Positions 8,985 to 18,565 of a stretch of DNA of 37,855 bases are shown here, piece after piece; the stretch's first letter is position 1, and the number at the start of each line of letters is the position of its first letter. The notes under the pieces were generated by a model that was given only the letters and a program-made list of their open reading frames with translations, searched no databases and was not told the DNA's origin. Origin of the DNA: JBFHDX01 sp041584475. Its GTDB lineage: Bacteria; Pseudomonadota; Alphaproteobacteria; UBA8366; JADFVY01. The DNA lies in the NCBI GenBank assembly GCA_041584475.1, contig JBFHDX010000026.1:1-37855 (forward strand), written 5' to 3'. A program made the translations under genes and the position numbers.

Positions 8985-9861
8985 GTTAGCCGTGGGAGCC
9001 CAGGCCGCACTGCTTGCCGATGGCCGCCGGTTGCATCTGAACCATGGTCCGATGGATCTGATCGTCGAGGCGTTTGGTCCGCCGGCGGAGGTCGAGGCCG
9101 CCTATCGCCAGGCGCGTGACCGGTTTGCGACGATTCTCGATGAGCTGGTATCCGAACTGCCGGCGCTGCGTCGACGGTACCGTGCGACGCCGGCGAGCCG
9201 GTGTTTCGCCGGGCCGACTGCGCGCCGCATGGCGGCGGCGGTGGCGCCGCACGCGCATCGCTTCGTGACACCCATGGCGGCGGTCGCCGGGGCGGTTGCC
9301 GACGAAGTGCTCGACGCGCTGCTTGCCGGTCGCCGTCTGATGCGCGCCTATGTCAACAATGGCGGCGACATAGCGCTGTATCTGAAGCGTGGCGAGAGCC
9401 TCGAAGCCGGGGTCGTTGCGCTGACCGACCGGATTGCGGCGCTGGGACGCGTGCGGATCGAACACGCCATGCCGGTCCGGGGCATCGCTACCAGCGGCCG
9501 CGGGGGACGCAGCTTCAGCTTCGGCATTGCGGAGGCGGTGACTGTCCTGGCGCGTGACGCGGCGGCGGCGGACGCGGCGGCGACGCTGCTCGGCAACGCG
9601 GTCGACATCCGCCATCCTGCGATCGAACGCCGGCCCGCAATCGAGCTCGACCCCGACAGCGATCTCGGTGCACGGCGCGTGACGGTTTCGGTCGGACCGC
9701 TTGACGAGGCATCGGTAGCCAGGGCGCTTGACCGCGGCGTCGCCGCCGCAGAGGCGATGTGCACCGCGAACCTCCTCTACGGGGCGGTACTGGCGCTCGA
9801 GGGGGAGGTGCGCGTCGTCGGCCGGGGATTCCCCGAAAGCCTGCCACGAACGGCCGCCTGA
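8977..9861 (+). CDS. UPF0280 family, ApbE-like protein; candidate flavin-attachment factor
   Basis: A 294-residue protein of the UPF0280 family. The core resembles ApbE flavin transferases: VNNGGDIALYL near residues 125-135 recalls the ApbE GGD motif, and IATSGRGG followed by AVTVLARDAAAADAAAT recalls the ApbE TSG...TV...ADA.AT region. ApbE enzymes attach FMN covalently to target proteins (established). Since the adjacent reductase family carries covalent flavin, a maturation role is attractive, but it is inference. Start choice: the GTG at 8977, overlapping the reductase stop, puts about nine residues before the conserved LLADGRRLHL stretch; GTGs at 8950, 8965 and 8992 are alternatives. It is the last gene of the operon. 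Confidence 0.78.
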   Translation: MNELAVGAQAALLADGRRLHLNHGPMDLIVEAFGPPAEVEAAYRQARDRFATILDELVSELPALRRRYRATPASRCFAGPTARRMAAAVAPHAHRFVTPMAAVAGAVADEVLDALLAGRRLMRAYVNNGGDIALYLKRGESLEAGVVALTDRIAALGRVRIEHAMPVRGIATSGRGGRSFSFGIAEAVTVLARDAAAADAAATLLGNAVDIRHPAIERRPAIELDPDSDLGARRVTVSVGPLDEASVARALDRGVAAAEAMCTANLLYGAVLALEGEVRVVGRGFPESLPRTAA

Positions 9862-9870
9862 CGGCGGCCG
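9851..9870 (+). terminator. Hairpin spanning the UPF0280 stop codon
   Basis: A perfect CGGCCGCC / GGCGGCCG 8-bp stem has the TGA stop plus one base as its four-base loop. It is a plausible operon end, although no U-tract follows. Confidence 0.4.
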
Positions 9871-10030
9871 GCCGGACCATCCCGGCGCGCTCTGATTCGC
9901 GGCGCTGGTCACGCGCCGGAGATGGATTGCCCCATGGAAACCCGCGCTTAAGTAATTCGGTGTAGGGTCAGTTGCGGGGACAGGATGCGCCGGGGGTGGT
10001 CGCCGCGCTGACGGGACGAGGGCCGGGACC

Positions 10031-10576
10031 ATGCGAACAAGCGGCGCGGCACTGTTGCTCTCCGGGCTTCTGTGGTGGACAGTCGCACCTGCTGCGGTCG
10101 CGGGCGAGCGCCTGTACGTGCTGCCCGAAGGACAGGGCGCGCTCCAGCTGCCGGTTCCGTCCGGATGGGTCGAGGAGCCGCGCGAGGCCGCGTGGGAAGG
10201 GCCGACGACGATCACGTTCTACGGTCGCGGCAGCGAGGATTTCCGGGTTCTCGTCATGCCCCTGCACGGGGCCGAAACGGATGTCGCCGCGCTGGTGAAG
10301 GGCGCGGCCCGCGGCATTGCGGATCTGGCGGCGGAGCGCGAAATCGAGGTGCGGCCGCTCGGTAGTGGCGCCATCGGTTACTGGTTTCGCTACACCGACG
10401 GCACGATCGCCGGCCCGACACCCCCGGTCGGCGAGTATGTCCACACCGTACAGGGTGCCGCGCTGGTCGGGCCGCTGACCGTGACCTTCACGATCCTGAC
10501 CAACGACCGCAATTCGGCCGCGGCCACGGCGGCACTGCAGATGATGCGTGGCGCCCGCTACCGCCGCGATATCTGA
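10031..10576 (+). CDS. Secreted protein of unknown function
   Basis: A 181-residue product with a clear signal peptide: basic MRTS, a hydrophobic core, then a VAGE cleavage region near residue 25. The mature part has a beta-rich feel (LQLPVPSGW, TTITFYGRG, FRVLVMPL, TVTFTILTN) and ends with MMRGARYRRDI. The LPVPSGW opening and the final stretch resemble small periplasmic proteins that fold like PsbP/DUF1795 domains, but I do not recognise a family. It stands alone between the heterocycle operon and the HyuA/HyuB pair, with about 170 bp on either side. Confidence 0.75.
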   Translation: MRTSGAALLLSGLLWWTVAPAAVAGERLYVLPEGQGALQLPVPSGWVEEPREAAWEGPTTITFYGRGSEDFRVLVMPLHGAETDVAALVKGAARGIADLAAEREIEVRPLGSGAIGYWFRYTDGTIAGPTPPVGEYVHTVQGAALVGPLTVTFTILTNDRNSAAATAALQMMRGARYRRDI

Positions 10577-10749
10577 GCGCGCAGCGCCACCGACCGGCCG
10601 CCTTGCCGCTTGCTGTGAGTCGATAGCCCAGGGTGGTATCGCGCGGGGGGCCGGCGCCGGCGTTCCGCTTTGAAGTGTCCGTCACAGTTGCGTTACAGTC
10701 GCTCTCGGCCGGTGCACCGCGAAATACGGGCACGGGGTAGGGAGCGAAA

Positions 10750-12780
10750 ATGGCCGGGCAGATCATCGGCGTCGATGTAGGCGGAACCTTTACCGACCTC
10801 GTCCTCATCGACGGGGCCGGTACGGCGCATATCGCCAAGGTCCCTACGACTCCCGAAAACCAGGCTTTCGGCGTGCTGGCGGCAATCGGCGAGACGGGGG
10901 CGGCGCTCTCCGCGGTGCGGACGGTCATCCACGGCACGACGGCCACGACCAACGCGCTGCTCGAGCGCAAGCTGGCCCGGGTCGGGCTGCTCACGACGCG
11001 CGGGTTCCGCGACGTCCTCGAGCTCGGCCGGCGAACTCGCCCGCAGCCCTACGGACTCAAGGGACGCTTCGAGCCGCTGATCCCGCGCGAACTGCGCCTC
11101 GAGGTTTCCGAGCGGATCGATGCCGACGGGGATGTCATCGAACCGCTGAACGCCGACGACGTGCGGACCGGCTGCGAGTTCTTGCTGGCACGCGGGTGCG
11201 AGGCCCTCGTCATTCACTTCCTGCACGCCTACCGAAATCCGGTGCACGAGCGCCACGCCGCGGAAATCGCCGACGAGATCTGGCCCAACCGATTCATCAC
11301 GATGGGACATGCGATCCTGTCGGAATACCGCGAATACGAGCGCGGCGTGACCGCCGCCGTGAATGCTGCCGTGCAGCCGGTGCTGCACCGCTATTTGTCC
11401 CGTCTCGGCGACGACCTGGCGCAGCAGGGCTACGGCCATGATCTGCTCGTCATGCAGGGAAATGGCGGGACGGTCTCGGCGGGTGTCGTGACGGAGCGCG
11501 CGGTCAACACGGTCATGTCGGGCCCGGCCTCGGGCGTAATGGCGGCGGCGCATACCGGTGCACGGGCCGGCTACGCCAACCTGCTGACCTACGACATGGG
11601 CGGTACGAGCTGCGATGTCGGGTTGATACGCGACGCGATCCCGCAGGTGAGCAGCGAGCTCGAGCTCGAATACGCGATGCCGATCCACGTGCCGATGGTC
11701 GACGTACACACGATCGGTGCCGGCGGTGGCTCGATAGCCCGTATCGACGAGGCCGCCATGCTGCAGGTCGGGCCCGAGAGCGCCGGCGCGATACCGGGGC
11801 CGATCTGCTACGGACGCGGCGGGACGCGCCCGACGATCACGGACGCCAACCTGGCGCTCGGCCGCCTCAACCCGGAGACCCTGCTGGCGGTCGATCGCGC
11901 GGTGACGCTGGACGATGTCCGCGATGCGATCCTGCGGCAGATCGGAAAACCGCTGGGCCTCGATGCCGACGATGCGGCGGCAGCGATCCTGCAGATCGCC
12001 AACACGCGGATGGCCGGGGCGCTGCGCATAGTTTCGCTTGCGCGCGGCCACGATCCCCGGGACTTCGCGCTCTTCGCCTTCGGCGGCGCCGGACCGCTGC
12101 ACGCGGTTGCGCTGGCGCGTGAGCTCGGCATCCCCAAGGTGCTCGTTCCCGCCCGGCCCGGCATCACCAACGCCATCGGTTGCGTCGTCGCCGATGTGCG
12201 GCACGACTACGTCAACACGGTCAATACGCCGCTCGACGTCCTCGACATGCGTGAGGTGAGGATGATCGTCGAGGAACAGATGGCGGAGGGCCGGCTGGCG
12301 ATCGAACGCGAGGGCGTGGAGATCGAATCGGTGACGGACGTGTTCGACGCCGACATGCAGTTCCAAGGACAGAGCCACATCCTGACGGTGCCAATTCCCG
12401 GCTCTCGGGTGACGCGAGACGAGCTGCGGCAACTGTTCGAGCGGGCGTACTGGGACCGTTTCGCCGTCGAGTTGCCGGAAATCCGACCAGTCCTCGTGAA
12501 CCTGCACACCGCGGTGATTGGACGCCGAGCGCACGCTGACGTCGCCGCCCTGGCGGCGCCGGCCCCGGCCGGTGCCGGACCGTCCGCTCGCCGTCGCGTC
12601 TGGTTCCCCGACGGCTGGCGGGATACGCCGGTCTACAGGCGCTCCGGCATCGGGCGCGGCGCGTCGCTTGACGGTCCGGCAATCGTCGAGCAGATGGATT
12701 CGACGATCGTCATCGAGCCCGGCTGCCGCGCCGAGGCCGACGCGCTGGGAAACCTGATCGTCTCGCTGGGAAGGCCGTGA
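10750..12780 (+). CDS. hyuA: HyuA-type hydantoinase/oxoprolinase, A subunit
   Basis: The 676-residue ATP-binding subunit of an N-methylhydantoinase/5-oxoprolinase-type enzyme, which opens cyclic amides at the cost of ATP together with HyuB. The ASKHA-fold signatures are present: GVDVGGTFTD at residues 7-16, IHGTTATTNALLER near 60, YDMGGTSCDVGL near 282, IGAGGGSIARID near 319, and FGGAGPLHA near 441. The start has GGGAG five bases upstream. HyuB begins one base after the stop, so the pair is co-translated. Family members act on hydantoins, 5-oxoproline or acetone-type carboxylations; the substrate is not readable here. Confidence 0.93.
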   Translation: MAGQIIGVDVGGTFTDLVLIDGAGTAHIAKVPTTPENQAFGVLAAIGETGAALSAVRTVIHGTTATTNALLERKLARVGLLTTRGFRDVLELGRRTRPQPYGLKGRFEPLIPRELRLEVSERIDADGDVIEPLNADDVRTGCEFLLARGCEALVIHFLHAYRNPVHERHAAEIADEIWPNRFITMGHAILSEYREYERGVTAAVNAAVQPVLHRYLSRLGDDLAQQGYGHDLLVMQGNGGTVSAGVVTERAVNTVMSGPASGVMAAAHTGARAGYANLLTYDMGGTSCDVGLIRDAIPQVSSELELEYAMPIHVPMVDVHTIGAGGGSIARIDEAAMLQVGPESAGAIPGPICYGRGGTRPTITDANLALGRLNPETLLAVDRAVTLDDVRDAILRQIGKPLGLDADDAAAAILQIANTRMAGALRIVSLARGHDPRDFALFAFGGAGPLHAVALARELGIPKVLVPARPGITNAIGCVVADVRHDYVNTVNTPLDVLDMREVRMIVEEQMAEGRLAIEREGVEIESVTDVFDADMQFQGQSHILTVPIPGSRVTRDELRQLFERAYWDRFAVELPEIRPVLVNLHTAVIGRRAHADVAALAAPAPAGAGPSARRRVWFPDGWRDTPVYRRSGIGRGASLDGPAIVEQMDSTIVIEPGCRAEADALGNLIVSLGRP

Positions 12781-12781
12781 A

Positions 12782-14542
12782 ATGACCGCTGCGTCCGACA
12801 TCGACCCCGTCACCCTCGCCGTCGTCCAGAGCGGCTTGCAGCAGGTCTGCAACGAGATGGACCTGGCCTTCGTGCGTTCGGCATTCAGTCCGGTGATCTC
12901 CGAGGCGCTCGACCGCTCCGACGGCATCTACCACCGCGACGACGGAGCGCTGATCGCGCAGGGCGAGCTCGGCCTGCCGGTCTTCGTCGGCACAATGCAG
13001 TTCGGCACGCGCGAGGTCATCGCGCGGGCGAAGGACGTGCGCCCCGGCGACATGTACGTCGTCAACGACCCCTATCTCGGCGGCACGCATCTGATGGACG
13101 TGCGATTCGTCAAGCCCTTCTTCTATCGCGACCGGATCTTCGCCTGGCTCGCCAACACCGGACACTGGCCCGATACCGGCGGCTCGGTGCCCGGCGGCTT
13201 CTCGGCGAACGCCACCGAGGTCGAGCAGGAGGGGCTGAGGCTGCCGCCGGTGAAGCTGTTCAAGGAAGGTGCGATGGACGAGGAGATCCTCGCCATCATC
13301 CTCTCCAACATCCGCATCGCCGACCAGCGTATCGGCGACATCAAGGCGCAGGCCGCGGCGCTGACCGTCGGCGAGCGCCGGTTCAAGGCGCTGCTCGACC
13401 GCTATGGCGCCGACACGGTCGAAGCCTGCATCGTCGAACTGCGCGCGCGCGCCGCACAGCAGATGCGCGCCCGCATCGCCACCATTCCCGACGGCGACTA
13501 TCACGGCGTCTCCTTCGTCGATTCCGACGGCGTCGTCGATGAACCGCTGAAGATCGACATGAAAATCCGCAAGACCGGGACCGACCTCTATTTCGACATG
13601 TCAGGTTCCAGCCCGCCCTGTCTCGGGCCGATGAACAGCGTCATCGCGACGACACGGTCGTCGATCTATCTCGCGGTCAAGCACATCTTCCCCGACGTGC
13701 CGATCAACGCCGGCACGTTCGAGCCGCTGCACATCGCGGACCCCGAGGGCACGTTCCTTTATGCGAAGTACCCGCGGCCGGTCTCCGGTTGCGCGGCCGA
13801 AGTCAGCCAGCGCATCGCCGAGGCCGTGTTCGCGGCGCTGACGCCGGCGCTGCCCGATCAGCTGTTCGCCGCGCCGGCGGGCACCAGCGGCAATTTCGCG
13901 CTCGGCGGCCACGATCCGAAGACCGCGCGCTCCTACGTCATGTACCTGATCTCCGGCGGCGGCTACGGCGGCTCGCGCGACGGTGACGGCATCTCCAACG
14001 GCTGCTCGACGATCGGCATCTCCAAGACGACGCCGATCGAGGTCGTCGAGCAGCGCTATCCGGTGCTGATCGAGGAATACTCGCTGCACGAGGGTTCCGG
14101 CGGCGCCGGCCGCCAGCGCGGCGGCTTCGGCGTCAATTACACGGTGCGGCTGCGGCGCGGCGAGGCGCGCGCCTCCTTCGTCATGGATCACGGCCGCAGC
14201 GGCCCGCTCGGCGCGCTCGGCGGCCGCGACGGCGGCGTCAACCGGGTCCGTGTCGAGCGGGCCGGCGCCGGCGATTACGTGCCACCGCACCTGTCGAAGG
14301 ACCAGGGCATATTGATTCGGGCGGGAGACCGGGTGCACGTCTCGACGCCCGGCGGCGGCGGCTACGGCGACCCGCTGCAGCGCGACCCGCAGCTGGTGCT
14401 GCGCGACCTGATGCGCGGCTACTACACGGTGGCCGACGCGGAAACCCTGTTCGGCGTCGTCGTCGATGGCGACGCGGTCGACGAGCAGGCGACGGCGAAG
14501 CTGCGCGCCGAGCGCGCCGCCGGCGCCGTCGGCGACGAGTGA
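12782..14542 (+). CDS. hyuB: HyuB-type hydantoinase/oxoprolinase, B subunit
   Basis: The 586-residue partner of the preceding HyuA, covering the full HyuB domain. Landmarks are VVNDPYLGGTHLMDV near residue 97, the ANTGHWPDTGG segment near 124, EEYSLHEGSGGAGRQRGGFG near 425-445 and the late HVSTPGGGGYGDP near 520-532, which typically closes the family. The ribosome site GGAAGG lies inside the end of hyuA. Compared with the fused system at 23022-26720, this is the separate-subunit form. Confidence 0.93.
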   Translation: MTAASDIDPVTLAVVQSGLQQVCNEMDLAFVRSAFSPVISEALDRSDGIYHRDDGALIAQGELGLPVFVGTMQFGTREVIARAKDVRPGDMYVVNDPYLGGTHLMDVRFVKPFFYRDRIFAWLANTGHWPDTGGSVPGGFSANATEVEQEGLRLPPVKLFKEGAMDEEILAIILSNIRIADQRIGDIKAQAAALTVGERRFKALLDRYGADTVEACIVELRARAAQQMRARIATIPDGDYHGVSFVDSDGVVDEPLKIDMKIRKTGTDLYFDMSGSSPPCLGPMNSVIATTRSSIYLAVKHIFPDVPINAGTFEPLHIADPEGTFLYAKYPRPVSGCAAEVSQRIAEAVFAALTPALPDQLFAAPAGTSGNFALGGHDPKTARSYVMYLISGGGYGGSRDGDGISNGCSTIGISKTTPIEVVEQRYPVLIEEYSLHEGSGGAGRQRGGFGVNYTVRLRRGEARASFVMDHGRSGPLGALGGRDGGVNRVRVERAGAGDYVPPHLSKDQGILIRAGDRVHVSTPGGGGYGDPLQRDPQLVLRDLMRGYYTVADAETLFGVVVDGDAVDEQATAKLRAERAAGAVGDE

Positions 14543-14716
14543 GGCTGGCGCCTCGTGCCGCTCGGTGCCGACGGCTCGATCGGTCTTTCGACAAGGAGCG
14601 CATTTCTTTTGGAAAAACTGCCGACCGTAGGCACGATCACCTGAATCTGCGCGGCGCCATGGTATGGTGTCTGGCACGTTCGCCCGGAACATTTCCGTTG
14701 AAATCTGGGGATAATC

Positions 14717-15385
14717 ATGAAAACGGCGTGCCAACTTATCGTTGCCTTGATGATTTGCGTGCTCATCCCGGCCTTTCCGGCCACCGCCCAGCCCTTCCCC
14801 ACCGCACTCAGCGAAAGCGCTAAGGCGAAATTCGCGGCCTACGACGCGCGCATCATCGCGGCCATCCGGGAGAGCAAGTCCGACGGCATCCTGCCACGCG
14901 ACCTGCCCGTCGAATTTCCCCGACGATACGGCGCCGCCATCTTTCGCGACATCTTCGGCTCCGACTGGACGCCGATCCGGGAATACGCCGATGCGGCGCT
15001 GGCGGACCTGCCCGTCATCGACGAGACTGCACGGTTTGCCGCGAGCCCGACTGCCGAATTTGACCTGAGTGAGAGCGCACCGATCCTGCAAGGGTCGACC
15101 ACGACAGCGCTGGAAGCCGAGGCGTTGATGGCGACCTATCGATTCTGGGAGCCGAAGGCGGTTGCGAACGTTGCCTCCACGATTGTACTAAGCGGCAGAT
15201 CGCCCGAAGAATCGGCGCATAACGCAATTACCAGCGGTTACGTGTCGCAGCATCTCGCCAGAACCAGCTGGCAGGGCCGTGACGCGCTCGTCTACTATAC
15301 GGGCGCGTGGGTCGTCGTGTTCAACTACACTCGGACGAGCGGGGGCCTGATCTGGGCAACCGAGATCGCACTTTACCCGCGATAG
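14717..15385 (+). CDS. Secreted protein of unknown function
   Basis: 222 residues beginning with a signal peptide (MKTACQLIVALMICVLIPAF, cleavage after ATA near residue 24). GGGGATAATC precedes the ATG. The mature part has no motif I recognise. It contains several aromatic-rich strands near the end (ALVYYTGAWVVVFNYTRTSG) and few cysteines. It lies in the same direction as the Hyu pair and the SDR, with gaps of about 170 and 270 bp, so it may be its own unit. Confidence 0.75.
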   Translation: MKTACQLIVALMICVLIPAFPATAQPFPTALSESAKAKFAAYDARIIAAIRESKSDGILPRDLPVEFPRRYGAAIFRDIFGSDWTPIREYADAALADLPVIDETARFAASPTAEFDLSESAPILQGSTTTALEAEALMATYRFWEPKAVANVASTIVLSGRSPEESAHNAITSGYVSQHLARTSWQGRDALVYYTGAWVVVFNYTRTSGGLIWATEIALYPR

Positions 15386-15531
15386 GCGAGAACGAGGACT
15401 ATCTTGATCATGGCACGGAAGCCGGGCGCCGGGCCGACGGCACGAAATGTCGGGCGGCACGCGACATGCCGGCAAGACCGGAATGTCACCTACCGTCATC
15501 AAGCGCGCCCGTCGTGGGTGCAGATCTCTCG

Positions 15532-15573
15532 GACAAGGCGTTAGGCGGCGCTCCCGGCACCTGCTGCCTTGTC
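15532..15573 (+). terminator. Stem-loop between the 222-residue protein and the SDR gene
   Basis: GACAAGGC (15532-15539) pairs exactly with GCCTTGTC (15566-15573) around a 26-base, GC-rich loop. It lies 146 bases after the upstream stop and 79 before the SDR start, so it could be a terminator or part of the SDR leader. Confidence 0.3.
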
Positions 15574-15651
15574 TGATGGCGTGCAGATATCGATACTTCG
15601 GCACATGAGCAATCAGGGAGTGGTTGGTCTCCGCCAAGAGGAACGAAAACG

Positions 15652-16407
15652 ATGGACAACGGCAAGGTCGCAATCGTCACCGGCGGCAGCAGTGGCATCG
15701 GCCGCGCCTGTGCCGTCGCGCTCCTGAACGACGGCTGGTCGGTCACCATCGGCGGGCGGCGCGCGGACGCGCTCGACGAGACGCTGAGGCTGGCCGGCGA
15801 GAACGGTGCGCGCGGGCTCGCCGTTCCCTGCGATCTGGCGACGGCGGACGGCGTGGCCACGCTGTTCGCGGCGACGGCCGAGCGGTACGGAAGGCTCGAC
15901 CTGCTGTTCAACAATGCGGGCATGTTCACGCCGGGCGTGCTGCTCGAGGATCTCACGCTCGAGCAGTGGCGGGCCGCGCTCGACATCAACCTGACGGCGT
16001 CGTTCCTGTGCACCCAGGCCGCCTTCCGCGCGTTCAAGGCGCAGGATCCGATGGGCGGGCGGATCATCAACAACGGCTCGATCTCGGCGCACGCACCGCG
16101 CCCGAACTCGTCGCCCTATACGACGACCAAGCATGCGATCACCGGCCTGACGCGGTCGTCCGCGCTCGACGGCCGCAAGTACAACATCGCCGTCGGCCAG
16201 ATCGACATCGGCAATGCCGGCACCGAGATGACGGCCGCGATGGCGGACGGCGTGCCGCAGGCCGACGGCAGCCTCAAGCCGGAGCCGACCATGGACGTTC
16301 GCCACGTTGCCGACGCCGTCGTCCACATGGCGAACCTGCCGCTCGACGCCAACGTACAGTTCATGACCATCATGGCGACGCGGATGCCGTTCGTCGGCCG
16401 CGGCTGA
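15652..16407 (+). CDS. Short-chain dehydrogenase/reductase (SDR, classical)
   Basis: A 251-residue NAD(P)-dependent oxidoreductase of the classical SDR type. It has the cofactor motif TGGSSGIG at residues 10-17, the NNAG motif near 88-91, Ser143, and the catalytic Tyr156-x3-Lys160 (YTTTK). GRRADAL after the second strand, with arginines in the cofactor pocket region, hints at NADP(H) (inference). AGAGGA about ten bases upstream supports the ATG. The substrate is unknown. The gene is followed, after 184 bp, by the gamma-glutamyltransferase. Confidence 0.92.
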   Translation: MDNGKVAIVTGGSSGIGRACAVALLNDGWSVTIGGRRADALDETLRLAGENGARGLAVPCDLATADGVATLFAATAERYGRLDLLFNNAGMFTPGVLLEDLTLEQWRAALDINLTASFLCTQAAFRAFKAQDPMGGRIINNGSISAHAPRPNSSPYTTTKHAITGLTRSSALDGRKYNIAVGQIDIGNAGTEMTAAMADGVPQADGSLKPEPTMDVRHVADAVVHMANLPLDANVQFMTIMATRMPFVGRG

Positions 16408-16591
16408 CGGCCACCCCTGCGGCGCCGGCGCATCGCGCCGGCAGCTGGCCATTTCCTCGCTCCATGCTAGGGTGGCACGAGACGGAGCCGCGGCGGGCCG
16501 CCGCGCTGCGCGGTAACGCCGCGTCCCGTCGCAATCCACAGACCGCCGGCAAGGCGGCGCTCGAGAATTCCGGCAACAGGGAGATCATCAC

Positions 16592-18565
16592 ATGACATTC
16601 GAATGGCGCAGATTTGCATCGATCGGCAGGCGCGGCTTTCTGGTCTCGACCGCCGCCGCCGCGCTGGCCGTACTCGTCCTGCCGGCGCTGGAAGCACACG
16701 CCAAGGACGATCGCAACGCGACGATCGGCGTGCCCGGCGTGCGCGGCGGCGTCGTCACCACCAGCGAGCCGGCGGCGGCCCGTGTCGGGGCCGACATCCT
16801 GCGTGCCGGCGGCAATGCGATCGACGCTGCGGCGGCGGTCCAGTTCGCCCTCAACGTGCTCGAGCCTCAGTCGTCGGGCATCGGTGGCGGCGGTTTCATG
16901 ATGGTCCATCTGGCGAAGCAGGGGCGGACCTTCGTGATCGATTCGCGCGAGCGCGCCCCGGCCGACGCCGATCCGGAGATGTTCCTGCAGGCCTCCGACG
17001 GCAATCCGTTCGCGTTCTCGATCCGCTCGACGAGCGGCATCGGCGTTGGCGTGCCGGGCACCGTTCGCGGCGTGGCCACCGCGCTCGAGCGCTGGGGCAC
17101 GATCTCGCTCGCCGATGCGCTGCAGCCGGCGATCCGCATGGCCGAAGACGGCATCCGCGTGAGCTCCCGGCTGGCCGAGAGCGTGCTCAGCTCGCGGCTC
17201 GACAGCGAGCCCGGCAATTCCGCCTACGACGGGGCGCGCAGCGTCTTCCGGCCGGGCGGCGTGGCCGTCGCCGAGGGCGATCTGCTGGTCCAGCCCGACC
17301 TCGCGCGCACCTTCCGGATCCTTGCCGAGGAGGGCGCGGACGCCTTCTATACCGGTGACATCGCGGCGGCGATCGTTGCGACTCAGCTGAACGCGCGCAG
17401 CGTCACCGACCCGGCCGACCAAGCCAAGCTCATCGGCCGCATGACGCTCGACGATCTGGCGGACTACGAGGTGGCGATCCGCGACCCGGTCGAGGACGAC
17501 TACCGCGGCCACCGCATCGTCTCGATGCCGCCGCCATCGTCCGGCGGCCTCACGGTGATCCAGATCCTCAAGCTGATCGAGCGCTTCCCGATCGGCGACG
17601 AGGACGAGGGCTTCGGCTTCGGCTCCACGCGCACGCTCCACGTGATGATTGAGGCGATGCGCCTTGCCTTCGCCGATCGTGCGGTGTGGATGGGCGACGA
17701 CGATTTCGTCGACGTGCCTTCCGACGGCCTGCTCGCCGACGGCTATATCGACAAGCGGAGCGCGCTGATCGACCCGGAGGCGCGCATCCCCAACGTCGTT
17801 GCCGACGACCCGCGGCCGTTCGACAGCGGGGCGCTGCCGGCGGTGGCGGAAAAGGTCAAGCTGGCGGCCCTCGCGCTGCCGGACGAGGAGGGCGTGAACA
17901 CGACCCACTTCACGATCGTCGACCGCCACGGCAATGTCGTCACCTACACGACGACGATCGAGTCGGCGTGGGGTACCGGGCTGATGGTGCCCGGCTACGG
18001 CTTCCTGCTCAACAACGAGCTGACCGACTTCAATTCGCGGCCGGCGTTCAACCCCGACCCGCTGAACTTCGACCCGGGCGCGAACGACGCTGCGCCGTTC
18101 AAGCGGCCGCGCAGCTCGATGTCGCCGACCATGGTGTTCGACGGCAAGCGGCTCGTCGCCGCCTACGGTTCGCCCGGCGGGTCGACGATCATCGACACGG
18201 TCGTCAACATCACGATGAACCTGGTCGACCATCGGATGGTGCTGCAGGAGGCGGTCGACGCGCCGCGCATCGCGCAGACCAGCGCCAACGGCTCGACCGG
18301 GCGCGAACTCGGCTTCGACGATGCGGTGATCGACGCGCTGACCGCGCTCGGCCACGCGCTGCGGGACCCGGACGCGATCGGCTCGGTGCAGGCGATCGTC
18401 GTCGACCGCCGCGGCCACCTGCAGTACGGCGCCGCCGACAAGCGCCGCATCGGTGGGGTCGTCTCGCTGCGACGCGACGAATCCCGTGGCCCGCGGTCGG
18501 CCGGCCCGGCCAAGCGGGAGAAGCGCAAGCCCGCCTCCTCCGCGTGGGAGTGGCGGCCCGACTGA
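16592..18565 (+). CDS. ggt: Gamma-glutamyltransferase, probably exported through Tat
   Basis: A 657-residue Ntn-hydrolase that would self-cleave before a catalytic threonine and remove or transfer gamma-glutamyl groups from glutathione and related peptides. Thr437 in NTTHFT is the expected nucleophile. PSSGGL, SSMSPTM and the GSPGGS oxyanion-hole glycines are in place. GNAIDAAAAVQFALNVLEPQ near residue 75 is typical of the large subunit. The N-terminus has GRRGFLVSTAAA before a hydrophobic run, a Tat-like signal, so the enzyme is probably periplasmic. A gamma-glutamyl cycle would yield 5-oxoproline, a classic Hyu-type substrate, but a link with the nearby HyuA/B genes is only inference. Confidence 0.93.
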   Translation: MTFEWRRFASIGRRGFLVSTAAAALAVLVLPALEAHAKDDRNATIGVPGVRGGVVTTSEPAAARVGADILRAGGNAIDAAAAVQFALNVLEPQSSGIGGGGFMMVHLAKQGRTFVIDSRERAPADADPEMFLQASDGNPFAFSIRSTSGIGVGVPGTVRGVATALERWGTISLADALQPAIRMAEDGIRVSSRLAESVLSSRLDSEPGNSAYDGARSVFRPGGVAVAEGDLLVQPDLARTFRILAEEGADAFYTGDIAAAIVATQLNARSVTDPADQAKLIGRMTLDDLADYEVAIRDPVEDDYRGHRIVSMPPPSSGGLTVIQILKLIERFPIGDEDEGFGFGSTRTLHVMIEAMRLAFADRAVWMGDDDFVDVPSDGLLADGYIDKRSALIDPEARIPNVVADDPRPFDSGALPAVAEKVKLAALALPDEEGVNTTHFTIVDRHGNVVTYTTTIESAWGTGLMVPGYGFLLNNELTDFNSRPAFNPDPLNFDPGANDAAPFKRPRSSMSPTMVFDGKRLVAAYGSPGGSTIIDTVVNITMNLVDHRMVLQEAVDAPRIAQTSANGSTGRELGFDDAVIDALTALGHALRDPDAIGSVQAIVVDRRGHLQYGAADKRRIGGVVSLRRDESRGPRSAGPAKREKRKPASSAWEWRPD

